DNA of 64,000 bases, taken from assembly GCA_017427685.1 (NCBI GenBank), contig JAFRSH010000011.1, positions 1 to 64,000 of the forward strand, given 5' to 3'. The notes under the pieces are model-generated. The model was given only the letters and a program-made list of their open reading frames with translations, was not told the origin of the DNA and searched no databases. This document shows positions 25,228 through 33,484 of the stretch, one piece after another; the first letter of the stretch is position 1, and each line of letters starts with the position of its first letter. The stretch is from Lachnospiraceae bacterium (GTDB lineage Bacteria > Bacillota > Clostridia > Lachnospirales > Lachnospiraceae). The position numbers and the translations under genes were made by a program.

Positions 25228-26046
25228 ATGATTTCGACTTTATATGAGCCTTTCCGGCATTGGTCAGAGGGTGGCTCGGTATTTATACTATCAGACACGC
25301 ATTTTGATGATGCAGACTGTAAACTGATGGATCCTAACTGGATAACACCGGAAGAGCAGGTTAGGATCATTAATTCTGTTGTTGGTAAAGGAGACACTTT
25401 TGTGTGCCTTGGTGATGTAGGTGATCCGAAGTATGTGCCGATGATCAAGGCACGAAAAAAAATCCTTTTACTTGGGAACCATGATGCACGCGGAGCATAC
25501 AAAGATCTTTTTGACGAGATATATGCAGGTCCATTGTTTATTTCCGATAAGATCCTGCTTTCTCATGAGCCCGTATATGGTCTGCCCTGGAGTCTAAACA
25601 TCCATGGGCATGATCATAATGGGATGGAATCATATCGTGAAGACTGTAAGCATATTAATCTGGCAGCGAATGTGTGCGGCTATACACCTGTTAGTCTTGC
25701 CAAACTTATCAAGGATGGTGTACTGGCTGATATTGACAGCATTCATCGTGTCACGGTCACGATCGATCATGCGGTGGAAAGAAAACAAAACAGAACAAAG
25801 CCTTTTAGAGAGCACTTGGTTCAGAGGCTGGAAGAATGCCCGGCTGTTGTAGAATACACTGATGTGGGATACACCATCAAACTGGAAACAGATATTTACG
25901 AGGGTTTAAATAAGATAGCAAGCGAAGACTACGGCGTGACAATTGAGGAACTGACTCAACGTTTTATCAACTGGGCGGTCACCAATCCGGAAGATTTTAA
26001 GAAGTGGGCAGAAGAGAAAATTAAGGAAGAAGTGAAAAGGCAGTGA
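25228..26046 (+). CDS. Calcineurin-like metallophosphoesterase
   Basis: A 272-residue phosphoesterase with every metal-binding motif in order: FILSDTHFDD, CLGDVGD, LLLGNHD, LLSHEP and IHGHDHNG, with NLAANVCGYTPVSL after them. Such enzymes hydrolyse phosphomonoesters or diesters using two metal ions. The C-terminal about 70 residues (TDIYEGLNKIASEDYGVTIEELTQRFINWAVTNPEDF) form a helical extension not part of the catalytic fold. It starts 12 nt after the RNA-ligase remnant. The pairing recalls RNA repair modules that combine a ligase and a phosphatase, but this link is inferred only from gene order. Confidence 0.85.
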   Translation: MISTLYEPFRHWSEGGSVFILSDTHFDDADCKLMDPNWITPEEQVRIINSVVGKGDTFVCLGDVGDPKYVPMIKARKKILLLGNHDARGAYKDLFDEIYAGPLFISDKILLSHEPVYGLPWSLNIHGHDHNGMESYREDCKHINLAANVCGYTPVSLAKLIKDGVLADIDSIHRVTVTIDHAVERKQNRTKPFREHLVQRLEECPAVVEYTDVGYTIKLETDIYEGLNKIASEDYGVTIEELTQRFINWAVTNPEDFKKWAEEKIKEEVKRQ

Positions 26047-26245
26047 AATACAATGATCTACATACAGGCGATTGTCATCAGAATTATGAGAATTATCTGA
26101 TTCTGCCGAACGTTATTTAGATAGGACTGATTTGCTGAATATAGAAGCATCTAAAACGTATTTAGAAAGTTATAAAATTGCACATCACGACACATCTAAA
26201 ATTGGACAAACCACTATAAATATTGACTTTACGAAAATTTAGATA
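26047..26245. other. AT-rich gap with no gene
   Basis: No coding frame of note. The stretch is about 70% A+T with repeated TCTAAAA/TTTAGA words. It separates the metallophosphoesterase from the three-gene ATPase unit. Confidence 0.4.
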
Positions 26246-26273
26246 TAGACTTTTTTTGGGAAAGTGATATACT
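26246..26273 (+). promoter_or_regulatory. Possible promoter of the ATPase-TOPRIM-XRE unit
   Basis: TAGACT (26246-26251), 16-nt spacer, TATACT (26268-26273), 48 nt before the GTG start; the -35 box is imperfect. Confidence 0.4.
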
Positions 26274-26321
26274 TAACTTGGATTTAGATAGGGCATTTTT
26301 CTCGGAAGGAGTGATCACGCA

Positions 26322-27509
26322 GTGAGTGATATGGAGTTGAAGAGGATTACGATCCGGAATTTCAAATCGTTGTATGACGTTTCATTTGAGCCGGGACGTG
26401 TGAATGTTTTTATAGGAGCAAATGGATCAGGAAAGTCATCTGTTCTTGAGGCAATCGGCGTGCTCAGTGCGGCTATGACGGATAGGGTCAATGCAACAAG
26501 TTTGCAGAGAAAAGGCGTAAGACTTAGCACATCAGCCCTTTATAAATCGAAGTTCATGTCCATAGAGAAAGAATCGAAAACCGTAGATTTTTCCTTAGAA
26601 TGGAACCTGAATGGGCACAATTACGGATATATGAACCATATGACAGTGCCTAGTGACGATGATGCATGGAAATACTTTGCCGAGAGTGTGACCTGTGACG
26701 GAGCGGCGGTTTATGGCAGGAGTAACAGAAGCAATGCTCCACTGAATAATAAGATAGGGTATTTTACGATTTCAGAGGCTTTGTCCGGTGCGGATTATGT
26801 TTACTCGGCCAAGTATATTGGAGATTATGGGATTTATCAGCCTGATACGCTAACTTTGAGGGGGACGGTTGCCGACCCGATACAGACAAATCCGATCGGA
26901 TTGAACGGAGGGCGTTTGGCGGAGGCAATGCAGGATCTCATCTATGAAGAAGATGGGGATATGATGTTTGGTACGATGTATATGGAAGATATGCTGGAAC
27001 TGATCGACTGGGCGTCAGAGTTTAAAGTAAGCAAGCCCAAAAAGACTATTCTGAATCCGGGCGTTCCGACAACACAGCAGATCATTGAGTTCAGAGATAA
27101 GTACTTGAAGGATTCTGCATCTTTTACGGGTTATGATGCCAGCGAAGGTGCGCTGTATGTTTTGTTTATGCTCTCTCTTGCAATGCATGGGAAGACTCCG
27201 AAGATGTTTGCGATAGATAGTTTTGATCATGCTATGAATCCAAGGCTGGCGAGAAAGGTTACGAAGGAATTCACAAATAAGATTATAGAAGGAAATAAGA
27301 CGGTCTTCATGACAACTCACAACCCTTTGGTACTTGATGGGCTGGATCTCTCTAACGACGATATCCGATTGTTTACGACAGACAGGAATAAACATGGTCA
27401 TGTAGAGATCAGGCGGGTACAGGTTTCTGAGAAACTTCTGAATATGGATCAGCCTCTATCGAGACTTTGGATCAGTGGAGCGTTGGGAGGTGTCCCGGAA
27501 CTGTTATGA
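26322..27509 (+). CDS. RecF/OLD-like AAA ATPase of a putative defence unit
   Basis: A 395-residue ATPase starting at GTG after GAAGGAGTG. The N terminus MELKRITIRNFKSLYDVSFE and Walker A GANGSGKSS (residues 32-40) are typical of the AAA_21/OLD/RecF-SMC group. The middle holds a divergent insert; the C terminus has a signature-like YDASEGALYVLFMLSLAM, Walker B-like KMFAIDSFDHAMNPRL and the switch histidine in MTTHNPLVLDGL. In known systems (AbiL, PARIS, Gabija, retron-OLD) such ATPases pair with a TOPRIM-type protein. The next gene overlaps by ATGA and has TOPRIM-like motifs, so the pair probably forms a complex. The defence role is inferred. Confidence 0.8.
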   Translation: MSDMELKRITIRNFKSLYDVSFEPGRVNVFIGANGSGKSSVLEAIGVLSAAMTDRVNATSLQRKGVRLSTSALYKSKFMSIEKESKTVDFSLEWNLNGHNYGYMNHMTVPSDDDAWKYFAESVTCDGAAVYGRSNRSNAPLNNKIGYFTISEALSGADYVYSAKYIGDYGIYQPDTLTLRGTVADPIQTNPIGLNGGRLAEAMQDLIYEEDGDMMFGTMYMEDMLELIDWASEFKVSKPKKTILNPGVPTTQQIIEFRDKYLKDSASFTGYDASEGALYVLFMLSLAMHGKTPKMFAIDSFDHAMNPRLARKVTKEFTNKIIEGNKTVFMTTHNPLVLDGLDLSNDDIRLFTTDRNKHGHVEIRRVQVSEKLLNMDQPLSRLWISGALGGVPELL

Positions 27510-28245
27510 AAAAAGTGATCGGAATAGTGTCGGAAGGGCCGACCGACCATATGGTTATAAGTGCGGCTATTGACAGGATCACAGGAGAAGAAAATCGATA
27601 TTTATCGTTACAGCCGGAGCCGGATATGATGGGACGCTTTGGCAATGGATGGAAAGGCGTATGGAGATGGTGTAAGGAGACAACTTCTATCAATATGCTC
27701 ATGCAGGAAGTGCAGCCGGTCATAGATGCAATCGTCATCCAGATGGATGGGGATGTTATTCGGAAAGAGAAAGAGGCTCACTGTCTTTGTAAATCAAACA
27801 TTTGCGAGTATAAGGGGAGGGTGTTCCCTTTATACTGTGAGAAGGTGAAGGGTGAAAAATGTCCGGTAAAACTCCCGTGTGAAAGCCATGAAAACGGAAT
27901 TAAGGGAAGAATGAATCATGGTATGTCGATTCTAACGGAGGCTATAGGAGAAGTGGATATGTCGCACATTATGATCGTTATCCCTTGTGATAGCACTGAC
28001 ACATGGGTCGTAGCAGCATATGATGATGTCGATGATGTTGAAGTTCTTACGGATCCTTGGAAAAACATAATTGCAAAGAGAAAGCTTTATCACGGCGTAA
28101 GAGTGAGAGATAAAAAAATACATACACTTACAAGAACTTTTCTGAAAAGGTTGTTGATCAGTGGAGTAAGGTCACCCAAAAATGTATCACTGCTATGTTT
28201 TTTGAGCAAGAGGTGAAGCGGGTGATTATGGGAGGGACTCTATGA
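27506..28245 (+). pseudogene. TOPRIM-like partner protein, frameshifted at an A7 run
   Basis: It starts at ATG overlapping the ATPase stop codon. The N terminus IGIVSEGPTDHMVI (E10), the DxD of VIQMDGDV (D81, D83) and PCDSTDTWVVAAYDD (D165, W167) resemble the TOPRIM-like/DUF4276 proteins that accompany AAA ATPases in AbiL-type systems. Residues 93-125 carry six cysteines (CLCKSNIC ... YCEKVKGEKCPVKLPC), a possible zinc-binding insert. The frame as written ends at 28216. One extra A in the A7 run at 28112-28118 restores TYTYKNFSEKVVDQWSKV ... FFEQEVKRVIMGGTL, ending at 28245 and overlapping the next ATG as ATGA, for 246 residues. Either the gene is mutated or slippage makes the full product. 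Confidence 0.65.
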
Positions 28246-28559
28246 CAAGAAAAGAAACAATACTTAATATGTCGATGACGGGGCAAACCATAAAACGGAT
28301 CATGAAGGCTAAAGGCTATACGGTTAAAGATATTCAAAATCATTTAAGTCTTAGTACTCCCCAAGCCATCTATCATTGGTTTGATGGTAAGAGTATGCCA
28401 ACGATAGATAATCTTTATTCGTTAAGTGACCTGTTCGGTATTCCGATTGATCTGATGCTCAGAGGCAATAGGAGGATTATGTTTGCTCCTTATTGGGATG
28501 ATAGATGCGGTCGGCTTTACACGTATTACGAAAGGTTGACGATGGTTCTGTTGGCGTAA
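28242..28559 (+). CDS. XRE-family helix-turn-helix protein
   Basis: A 105-residue protein with a Cro/C1-type helix-turn-helix (residues about 14-70): TIKRIMKAKGYTVKDIQNHL then SLSTPQAIYHWFDGKSMPTIDNLYSLSDLFGIPIDLML. It probably binds DNA and regulates the unit. Its ATG overlaps the stop codon of the reading frame restored in the preceding gene, which supports a single three-gene operon. The C terminus (MFAPYWDDRCGRLYTYYERL) is unusual and may contact a partner. Confidence 0.8.
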   Translation: MTRKETILNMSMTGQTIKRIMKAKGYTVKDIQNHLSLSTPQAIYHWFDGKSMPTIDNLYSLSDLFGIPIDLMLRGNRRIMFAPYWDDRCGRLYTYYERLTMVLLA

Positions 28560-28582
28560 AATGAGGGTAAGGAGAACATCTG

Positions 28583-29089
28583 ATGAAACTCAGAGATTAC
28601 AAACAGGAAGACGGAAGTATCATAGTAGGATGGCTTCGCTCAGAGGAAGAGTTGTACAAGTGGTCCGCGGACAGGTTCAATAAGTATCCTCTTACGGGGA
28701 AAGACATAAATGAAAATTACGCACCGCAGCTTGAGACGGGGAGGTTTTACCCGCTCACGGCTGAGGATGACAGCGGGGAAGTTGTAGGTCATTTTATCAT
28801 AAGGTATCCGAGAGAAGACGATGACAGCTCTGTACGGTTTGGCTTTGTCATAGTGAGCCCTTCGCACAGGGGAAAAGGTTACGGAAAGGAGATGCTCCGT
28901 CTTGGAACAGAGTATGTTAAGGAGTACCTCACTGCCACTAGGATCGATCTGGGTGTGTTTGAGAACAACGATAGCGCAAGACACTGTTACGAATCGGTAG
29001 GCTTTAAGCGTTATGCGGAAAGGATAGTCGAGTTGCCGATAGGCACATGGAAATGTATCGATATGGAGATGTTCTTGAGGAAAGGCTGA
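28583..29089 (+). CDS. GNAT-family N-acetyltransferase (RimJ/RimL-like)
   Basis: A 168-residue GNAT protein with ATG after GTAAGGAGA. Segments: MKLRDYKQEDGSIIVGWLRSEEE, the acetyl-CoA loop IVSPSHRGKGYGKEMLRLG and VFENNDSARHCYESVGFKRY. It resembles the acetyltransferase_3 subgroup whose members acetylate protein N termini or small amines; the acceptor is unknown. Codon use returns towards that of the flanking chromosome. It ends 4 nt before the radical SAM gene. Confidence 0.85.
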   Translation: MKLRDYKQEDGSIIVGWLRSEEELYKWSADRFNKYPLTGKDINENYAPQLETGRFYPLTAEDDSGEVVGHFIIRYPREDDDSSVRFGFVIVSPSHRGKGYGKEMLRLGTEYVKEYLTATRIDLGVFENNDSARHCYESVGFKRYAERIVELPIGTWKCIDMEMFLRKG

Positions 29090-29093
29090 TCAT

Positions 29094-29975
29094 ATGCATT
29101 TTGTGGATGCAAAAGGGATCCTGATCGGCAGCGGCGGATCTTGCGGGATCAATGTTTATAGGGGATGCTCCCACGGCTGCATTTATTGTGACAGCCGCAG
29201 TAAGTGCTACCGCTTTACGCATCCGTTTGAAGATATTGAGGTGAAGCAGAATGCACCGGAACTCCTGGATGCGGCGCTCAGGTCGAAAAGAAAGAAGTGT
29301 ATGATCGGAACGGGTTCGATGTCGGATCCATATATGCATTGCGAAGAAACTCTGGGATTGACAAGGCGGTGCCTTGAGGTCATCCTCAAAAACGGGTTCG
29401 GAGCAGCAATTCAGACAAAGTCGGACCGGATCCTTCGGGATATTGACCTGATTTCCGAGATCAACCGTACAGCAAAGTGCGTGGTGCAGGTGACGCTCAC
29501 GACATATGACGATGACCTTTGCAGAATCCTCGAGCCGAATGTCTGCAATACTAAGCGTCGTATCGAGGTGCTTGAAGAAATGCAGAAAAGAGGCATTCCG
29601 ACTGTCGTGTGGCTCACACCGATCCTTCCGTTCATTAACGACACGGCGGAAAACATCACCGCGATCCTTAACGAGTGCGTGCGCGTGGGCGTGAAGGGTA
29701 TCATTGATTTCGGTATGGGGATGACACTCCGTGAAGGCGACCGGGAGTATTATTATGAAGCGCTCGATAAGCATTTCCCCGGGATGAAGGAGCGTTACAT
29801 CAAAAGGTATGGCAACGCTTATGAGCTCCCCAGCCCTAATGCACAAGAACTTCGGGGTATATTCCGCGAGATCTGCAAGGCCAACGGAATCCTCTCTACT
29901 CCGGAGGAATGTTTCGGATTTATGCAGGAAATGCCGGAGAAATATCCGCAGATTAGTCTGTTTGATATAAGGTGA
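29094..29975 (+). CDS. Radical SAM protein, SplB-like (COG1533 type)
   Basis: A 293-residue radical SAM enzyme. The cluster motif is C-x3-C-x2-C in NVYRGCSHGCIYCDSRS, followed by TGSMSDPYMHCEET and TKSDRILRDIDLI, a pattern typical of spore-photoproduct-lyase-related radical SAM proteins. The barrel continues through VTLTTYDDDLCRILEPNVCNTKRRIEVLEEM and TPILPFINDT. It binds a [4Fe-4S] cluster and cleaves SAM. The natural substrate is unknown, and it is distinct in length from spore photoproduct lyase itself (about 340). Confidence 0.82.
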   Translation: MHFVDAKGILIGSGGSCGINVYRGCSHGCIYCDSRSKCYRFTHPFEDIEVKQNAPELLDAALRSKRKKCMIGTGSMSDPYMHCEETLGLTRRCLEVILKNGFGAAIQTKSDRILRDIDLISEINRTAKCVVQVTLTTYDDDLCRILEPNVCNTKRRIEVLEEMQKRGIPTVVWLTPILPFINDTAENITAILNECVRVGVKGIIDFGMGMTLREGDREYYYEALDKHFPGMKERYIKRYGNAYELPSPNAQELRGIFREICKANGILSTPEECFGFMQEMPEKYPQISLFDIR

Positions 29976-29980
29976 TAATT

Positions 29981-30571
29981 ATGATAAAAAACGTAGTACT
30001 TGATATGGGAAATGTTCTCCTCGATTATGATCCGGAGGTCTCTTTGAACCTGTATTGTTCCGGCGAGGAGGAAAAGGACATTATAAGAAAAGAGCTCTTT
30101 AACGGCCCCGAATGGTCGCTTGGCGACAAAGGAGAAATAAAGGACAGAGACAGATACGACCTCGTGAAGGTGAGGGTGCCCGAACAATTCCATGAAGCAC
30201 TTAAAAACTGCACGGACAACTGGGAGATCTGCATGAATCCTTTGAAGGGCGCGCGCGAGTTCTGCGAATATGTTAAGAAAAGCGGATTCGGGATCTATGT
30301 TCTGTCGAACGCAAGCGACCTGTTTTACACATATTTTCCAAAGTTCCTGCCGCTTGATTTCTTTAACGGAGTCTTTGTTTCGTCGGACTATCTTATGCTC
30401 AAACCGGATGAGAAGATCTACAGAACTTTCCTCGAAAAGTATGGGCTGAAAGCGGACGAGTGCCTGTTTGTTGATGACAGAGAGGAAAATGTCATCGGAG
30501 CCCAAAGTGTGGGGATGCAGACTTTCCGGTTTATGGGGGATTATGAGGAGATTAAGGGGGTGCTGAAATGA
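29981..30571 (+). CDS. HAD-superfamily hydrolase (subfamily IA)
   Basis: A 196-residue phosphatase-like protein. HAD motifs: I VVLDMGNVLLDYD, II VLSNAS, III KPDEKIYRTFL, IV FVDDREENVIGA. The cap domain is helical. Similar proteins (YihX/HAD-IA) dephosphorylate sugar phosphates. ATG 29981 follows AAGGTGA; a GTG at 29972 overlaps the previous stop codon but has no separate ribosome site. It overlaps the following GNAT gene by ATGA. Confidence 0.85.
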   Translation: MIKNVVLDMGNVLLDYDPEVSLNLYCSGEEEKDIIRKELFNGPEWSLGDKGEIKDRDRYDLVKVRVPEQFHEALKNCTDNWEICMNPLKGAREFCEYVKKSGFGIYVLSNASDLFYTYFPKFLPLDFFNGVFVSSDYLMLKPDEKIYRTFLEKYGLKADECLFVDDREENVIGAQSVGMQTFRFMGDYEEIKGVLK

Positions 30572-31038
30572 GCATTATATTTGGTGAAGCAACAAAGGAA
30601 GACATTAACGAACTGGTACGGATGCGTATCGCATACATGAAAGATGATTTCGGTTCGGTTAGCGTTAATGAGAGACAATGCATGGAAGCACAGTTGCCGG
30701 ACTATTTTGAGCGAAAACTGGGGACCGAGCTCGTGGCATTTGTTGCAAAAGACGGGGAAAGGATCGTGTCCGTTGCATATTTACATATCATTGAGATGCC
30801 GGCAAACTCGATACTTTTAAACGGACTGTACGGAGAAGTTCTGAGTGTTTACACCGAGCCGGAATATCGTGGCAGAGGACTGTGTTCAACCTTGATGCGA
30901 AACCTTGTTGAATACGGGAAGAAGAGAGGCCTCGGCCGCATTGATCTGTCGGCAACGGATGAGGGATATCCGATATACGCGAAGGTCGGTTTTAAGGATA
31001 AAGAGCACAGGTACAGAGATATGCGAATGAAACTGTAA
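30568..31038 (+). CDS. GNAT-family N-acetyltransferase
   Basis: A 156-residue GNAT. It contains GEVLSVYTEPEYRGRGLCSTLMRNLVEYG, with acetyl-CoA loop R-G-R-G-L, and the terminal DLSATDEGYPIYAKVGFKDKEHRYRDM common to a clostridial subgroup. It is translationally coupled to the HAD gene by an ATGA overlap. Substrate unknown. The 116-nt gap after it holds no gene. Confidence 0.85.
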   Translation: MSIIFGEATKEDINELVRMRIAYMKDDFGSVSVNERQCMEAQLPDYFERKLGTELVAFVAKDGERIVSVAYLHIIEMPANSILLNGLYGEVLSVYTEPEYRGRGLCSTLMRNLVEYGKKRGLGRIDLSATDEGYPIYAKVGFKDKEHRYRDMRMKL

Positions 31039-31154
31039 TGTGAAGAATAACTGCATTCGTTGAATCCTAAGGAGATACGGAGCATCGTTTTATTTCAGAG
31101 GAAATGACGAAGGCGTTTTCGAGGTGACAATAACATATACATGTAGGGGGAATC

Positions 31155-31895
31155 ATGGCAAAGCAAAACATCTACGACAACGAGACATTTTTCGGTGAAT
31201 ACAGGAAGCTGCGAGAGCGAGAAGTGAATGCCAACAACCTTTTCGAACTTCCGACGCTTTTTTCGCTTCTTCCGGATCTTGAGGGCAAAAAAGTCCTCGA
31301 TCTCGGATGCGGATCGGGGGAGCGCTGCATTGATTACCTTAAAAAAGGGGCGGCGTCGGTTACGGGCGTTGATATTTCGGAGAAGATGCTCGCTGTAGCC
31401 GTGGCAGAGAACAACGATCCCCGTATCACCTACCTAAAAATGCCTATGGAAGAGATCGGCTCGATCGATGATGAGTTTGATGTGGTGATCAGCTCGCTGG
31501 CTTTTCATTATGTAGAGGACTTCGGCGGTGTCGTGGCAAATGTTTATCGCCTTCTGCGTGACGGCGGGATCTTCCTCTTCTCACAGGAACATCCGCTCGT
31601 AACCTGCTATTCGGGCAAAGGAGACAGGTGGACCCGTGATGAAAACGGGAAAAAGCTCTATGCCAATATCGCGGATTACTGTGTCGAAAGAAGGAATGAT
31701 TCTACCTGGTTTGTTGAGGGTGTGCAGCGATATCACAGGATGTTCTCGACCATAGTAAACACGCTTTGCGACACGGGATTTAGGATCTTAAAGATGGCGG
31801 AACCCTATCCGACAGAAGAACTTGTTAAGAAGTATCCCGAATACTACGATCTTTATCATAAACCTGATTTCCTGTTTGTGAAGGCGGCAAAATAA
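31155..31895 (+). CDS. Class I SAM-dependent methyltransferase
   Basis: A 246-residue cytoplasmic methyltransferase. SAM-binding motif I is VLDLGCGSGERCIDYL, motif II ends in VTGVDISEKMLAVA, and motif IV is FDVVISSLAFHYVEDF, followed by LLRDGGIFLFSQEHP. This matches the Methyltransf_11/UbiE-like group acting on small molecules. The acceptor is unknown. The ribosome site is GTAGGGGGAA before ATG. The right-hand palindromic repeat lies 4 nt after the stop codon and ends the accessory block. Confidence 0.88.
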   Translation: MAKQNIYDNETFFGEYRKLREREVNANNLFELPTLFSLLPDLEGKKVLDLGCGSGERCIDYLKKGAASVTGVDISEKMLAVAVAENNDPRITYLKMPMEEIGSIDDEFDVVISSLAFHYVEDFGGVVANVYRLLRDGGIFLFSQEHPLVTCYSGKGDRWTRDENGKKLYANIADYCVERRNDSTWFVEGVQRYHRMFSTIVNTLCDTGFRILKMAEPYPTEELVKKYPEYYDLYHKPDFLFVKAAK

Positions 31896-31899
31896 TGTA

Positions 31900-31923
31900 G
31901 TAAAAGTACCGGGTACCTTTACG
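31900..31923. repeat. Palindromic element, right copy bounding the accessory island
   Basis: Arms GTAAAAGTACC and GGTACCTTTAC around a central G. It is identical to the copy at 19246-19269 except for that central base, and in the same orientation. Confidence 0.7.
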
Positions 31924-32127
31924 TTGATTTGGTCGGTTTGATCAGGCGGATAGCGAATTACTTATGCAGGACAGCAGACAAAACCAAGGAAAGAATAGGT
32001 GATGCTGTGGACGGAAAGGTACTCGAACCGGAAAGCGACAGACTTGCCTATTGAAGACCTGAAGATGATCACATTACAAAGAGCGTATCCGTTGGATCCA
32101 CGGGATTCATGGGATGCGCTTTTTTTC
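31924..32127 (+). terminator. Gap with a long-loop terminator before ackA
   Basis: No supported gene; a 47-codon frame from 32002 overlaps the hairpin and promoter and is not convincing. AGCGTATCC (32082-32090) pairs with GGATGCGCT (32112-32120) and is followed by seven T, so an intrinsic terminator is likely at 32082-32127. Confidence 0.55.
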
Positions 32128-32156
32128 GTGACTTTTCCGCTCTGATGTGGTATGAT
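32128..32156 (+). promoter_or_regulatory. Probable promoter of ackA-pta
   Basis: GTGACT (32128-32133), 17-nt spacer, TATGAT (32151-32156), 74 nt before the ackA start. Confidence 0.45.
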
Positions 32157-32229
32157 TCTATGCAGTGCCCTACGGGGCAATCATAAGAATCGAACACAGA
32201 GTTTTTATCAGGAGGATACAAGGAAAGCT

Positions 32230-33441
32230 ATGAAGATACTTGTACTTAATGCGGGAAGTTCTTCCCTCAAATACCAGCTCATCGACATGGAGAGCGAGAA
32301 AGTGCTCGCCAAAGGAAACGCTGACAGGATCGGAATCGACGGTTCGTTCTGTAAGCACAAGAAAGACGGCGGAGAGGAGATCGTGAAGAACGTTATCCTC
32401 AAGGATCACAAGGATGCCATTGAAGTCATCATGTCACTCCTTGTTGACAGCGAGCAGGGCTGCATCAAGTCCATGGATGAGATCGGTGCCGTTGGTCACA
32501 GAGTAGTTGCATCGGGCGAGTACTTCAAGGAGCCCACACTTGTTACCGAGGAGTCTATCGAAAGACTCAAGAAGACATTCCCTCTCGGACCTCTTCATAA
32601 TCCTGCAGCATACACAGGTGTTATGGCCTGCCGTGAGGTTATGCCTAACACTCCCATGGTTCTTGTATTCGATACAAGCTTCCATCTTACAATGCCTGAA
32701 GTGGCATATCTCTACAACATCAAGTACGAGGATTACCAGCAGTACAGCGTAAGACGCTACGGTGCACACGGAACAAGTCACAAATTCGTTTCGGGTAAGG
32801 CTGCCGAGTACCTCGGAAAAGACCCTAAAGACCTTAACATCATCACATGCCACCTCGGCAACGGTTCTTCGATCAGTGCCGTTAAGGGCGGCAAGTGTGT
32901 GGACACATCCATGGGCTTCACACCCCTCGCAGGTGTCTGCATGGGCACACGTGCCGGCGATATCGATGCTTCCGCAGTTCAGTTCCTTGCTAACCAGAAG
33001 GGCATGGACATCAACCAGATCCTCACATACCTCAACAAGGAGTCGGGTCTTAAGGGACTTTCGGGCGGATTCTCCGATTTCCGTGACCTCCGTGAGAACG
33101 TTGAGAAAGGCGGAGAGACAGGCCGCAGAGCACAGCTCGCACTCGACAAGTTCGCTTATGACTGCAAGAAGTACGTCGGAGCATACATGGCAGTTCTCGG
33201 CAGAGTTGACTGCATCGTATTCACAGCCGGTATCAGCGAGTGGAACGGATTCATCATCAACCAGATCCTTGAGGGACTTGACTCTTACGGCATAAGCGTT
33301 GACAAAGAAAAGAACACCGATTCCTGCAAGGTACCCGTTAAGGATATCACTGGCAAGGATTCCAAGGTTAAGATCCTTGTTATCCCCACAAACGAAGAGC
33401 TTGTCATCGCGCGCGAGACGAGAGATGTTGTTACAAAGTAA
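32230..33441 (+). CDS. ackA: Acetate kinase
   Basis: A 403-residue cytoplasmic enzyme that makes ATP and acetate from acetyl phosphate and ADP, the energy-yielding last step of acetate fermentation. Motifs: the ATP/phosphate-binding start MKILVLNAGSSSLKYQL, GHRVVASGEY, LVFDTSFHLTMP, RRYGAHGTSH and CHLGNGSSI, VFTAGISEW near the end. Length is exactly that of the family. The chosen ATG follows AAGGAAAG; an upstream in-frame start adds 26 residues of non-family sequence. It is followed after 43 nt by pta, giving the order ackA-pta. Confidence 0.97.
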   Translation: MKILVLNAGSSSLKYQLIDMESEKVLAKGNADRIGIDGSFCKHKKDGGEEIVKNVILKDHKDAIEVIMSLLVDSEQGCIKSMDEIGAVGHRVVASGEYFKEPTLVTEESIERLKKTFPLGPLHNPAAYTGVMACREVMPNTPMVLVFDTSFHLTMPEVAYLYNIKYEDYQQYSVRRYGAHGTSHKFVSGKAAEYLGKDPKDLNIITCHLGNGSSISAVKGGKCVDTSMGFTPLAGVCMGTRAGDIDASAVQFLANQKGMDINQILTYLNKESGLKGLSGGFSDFRDLRENVEKGGETGRRAQLALDKFAYDCKKYVGAYMAVLGRVDCIVFTAGISEWNGFIINQILEGLDSYGISVDKEKNTDSCKVPVKDITGKDSKVKILVIPTNEELVIARETRDVVTK

Positions 33442-33484
33442 TTAATGAACTGTTTGTTCATCTGAATATGTAAAGGAGATTATC

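Noticed and set aside
19246..31923. Island as a transposon or prophage
   Set aside because: No transposase, integrase or phage structural gene was found, and the bounding repeats are direct palindromes rather than terminal inverted repeats.
32002..32145. Small 47-codon frame before ackA
   Set aside because: It overlaps the terminator hairpin and the likely ackA promoter, and has a poor ribosome site.
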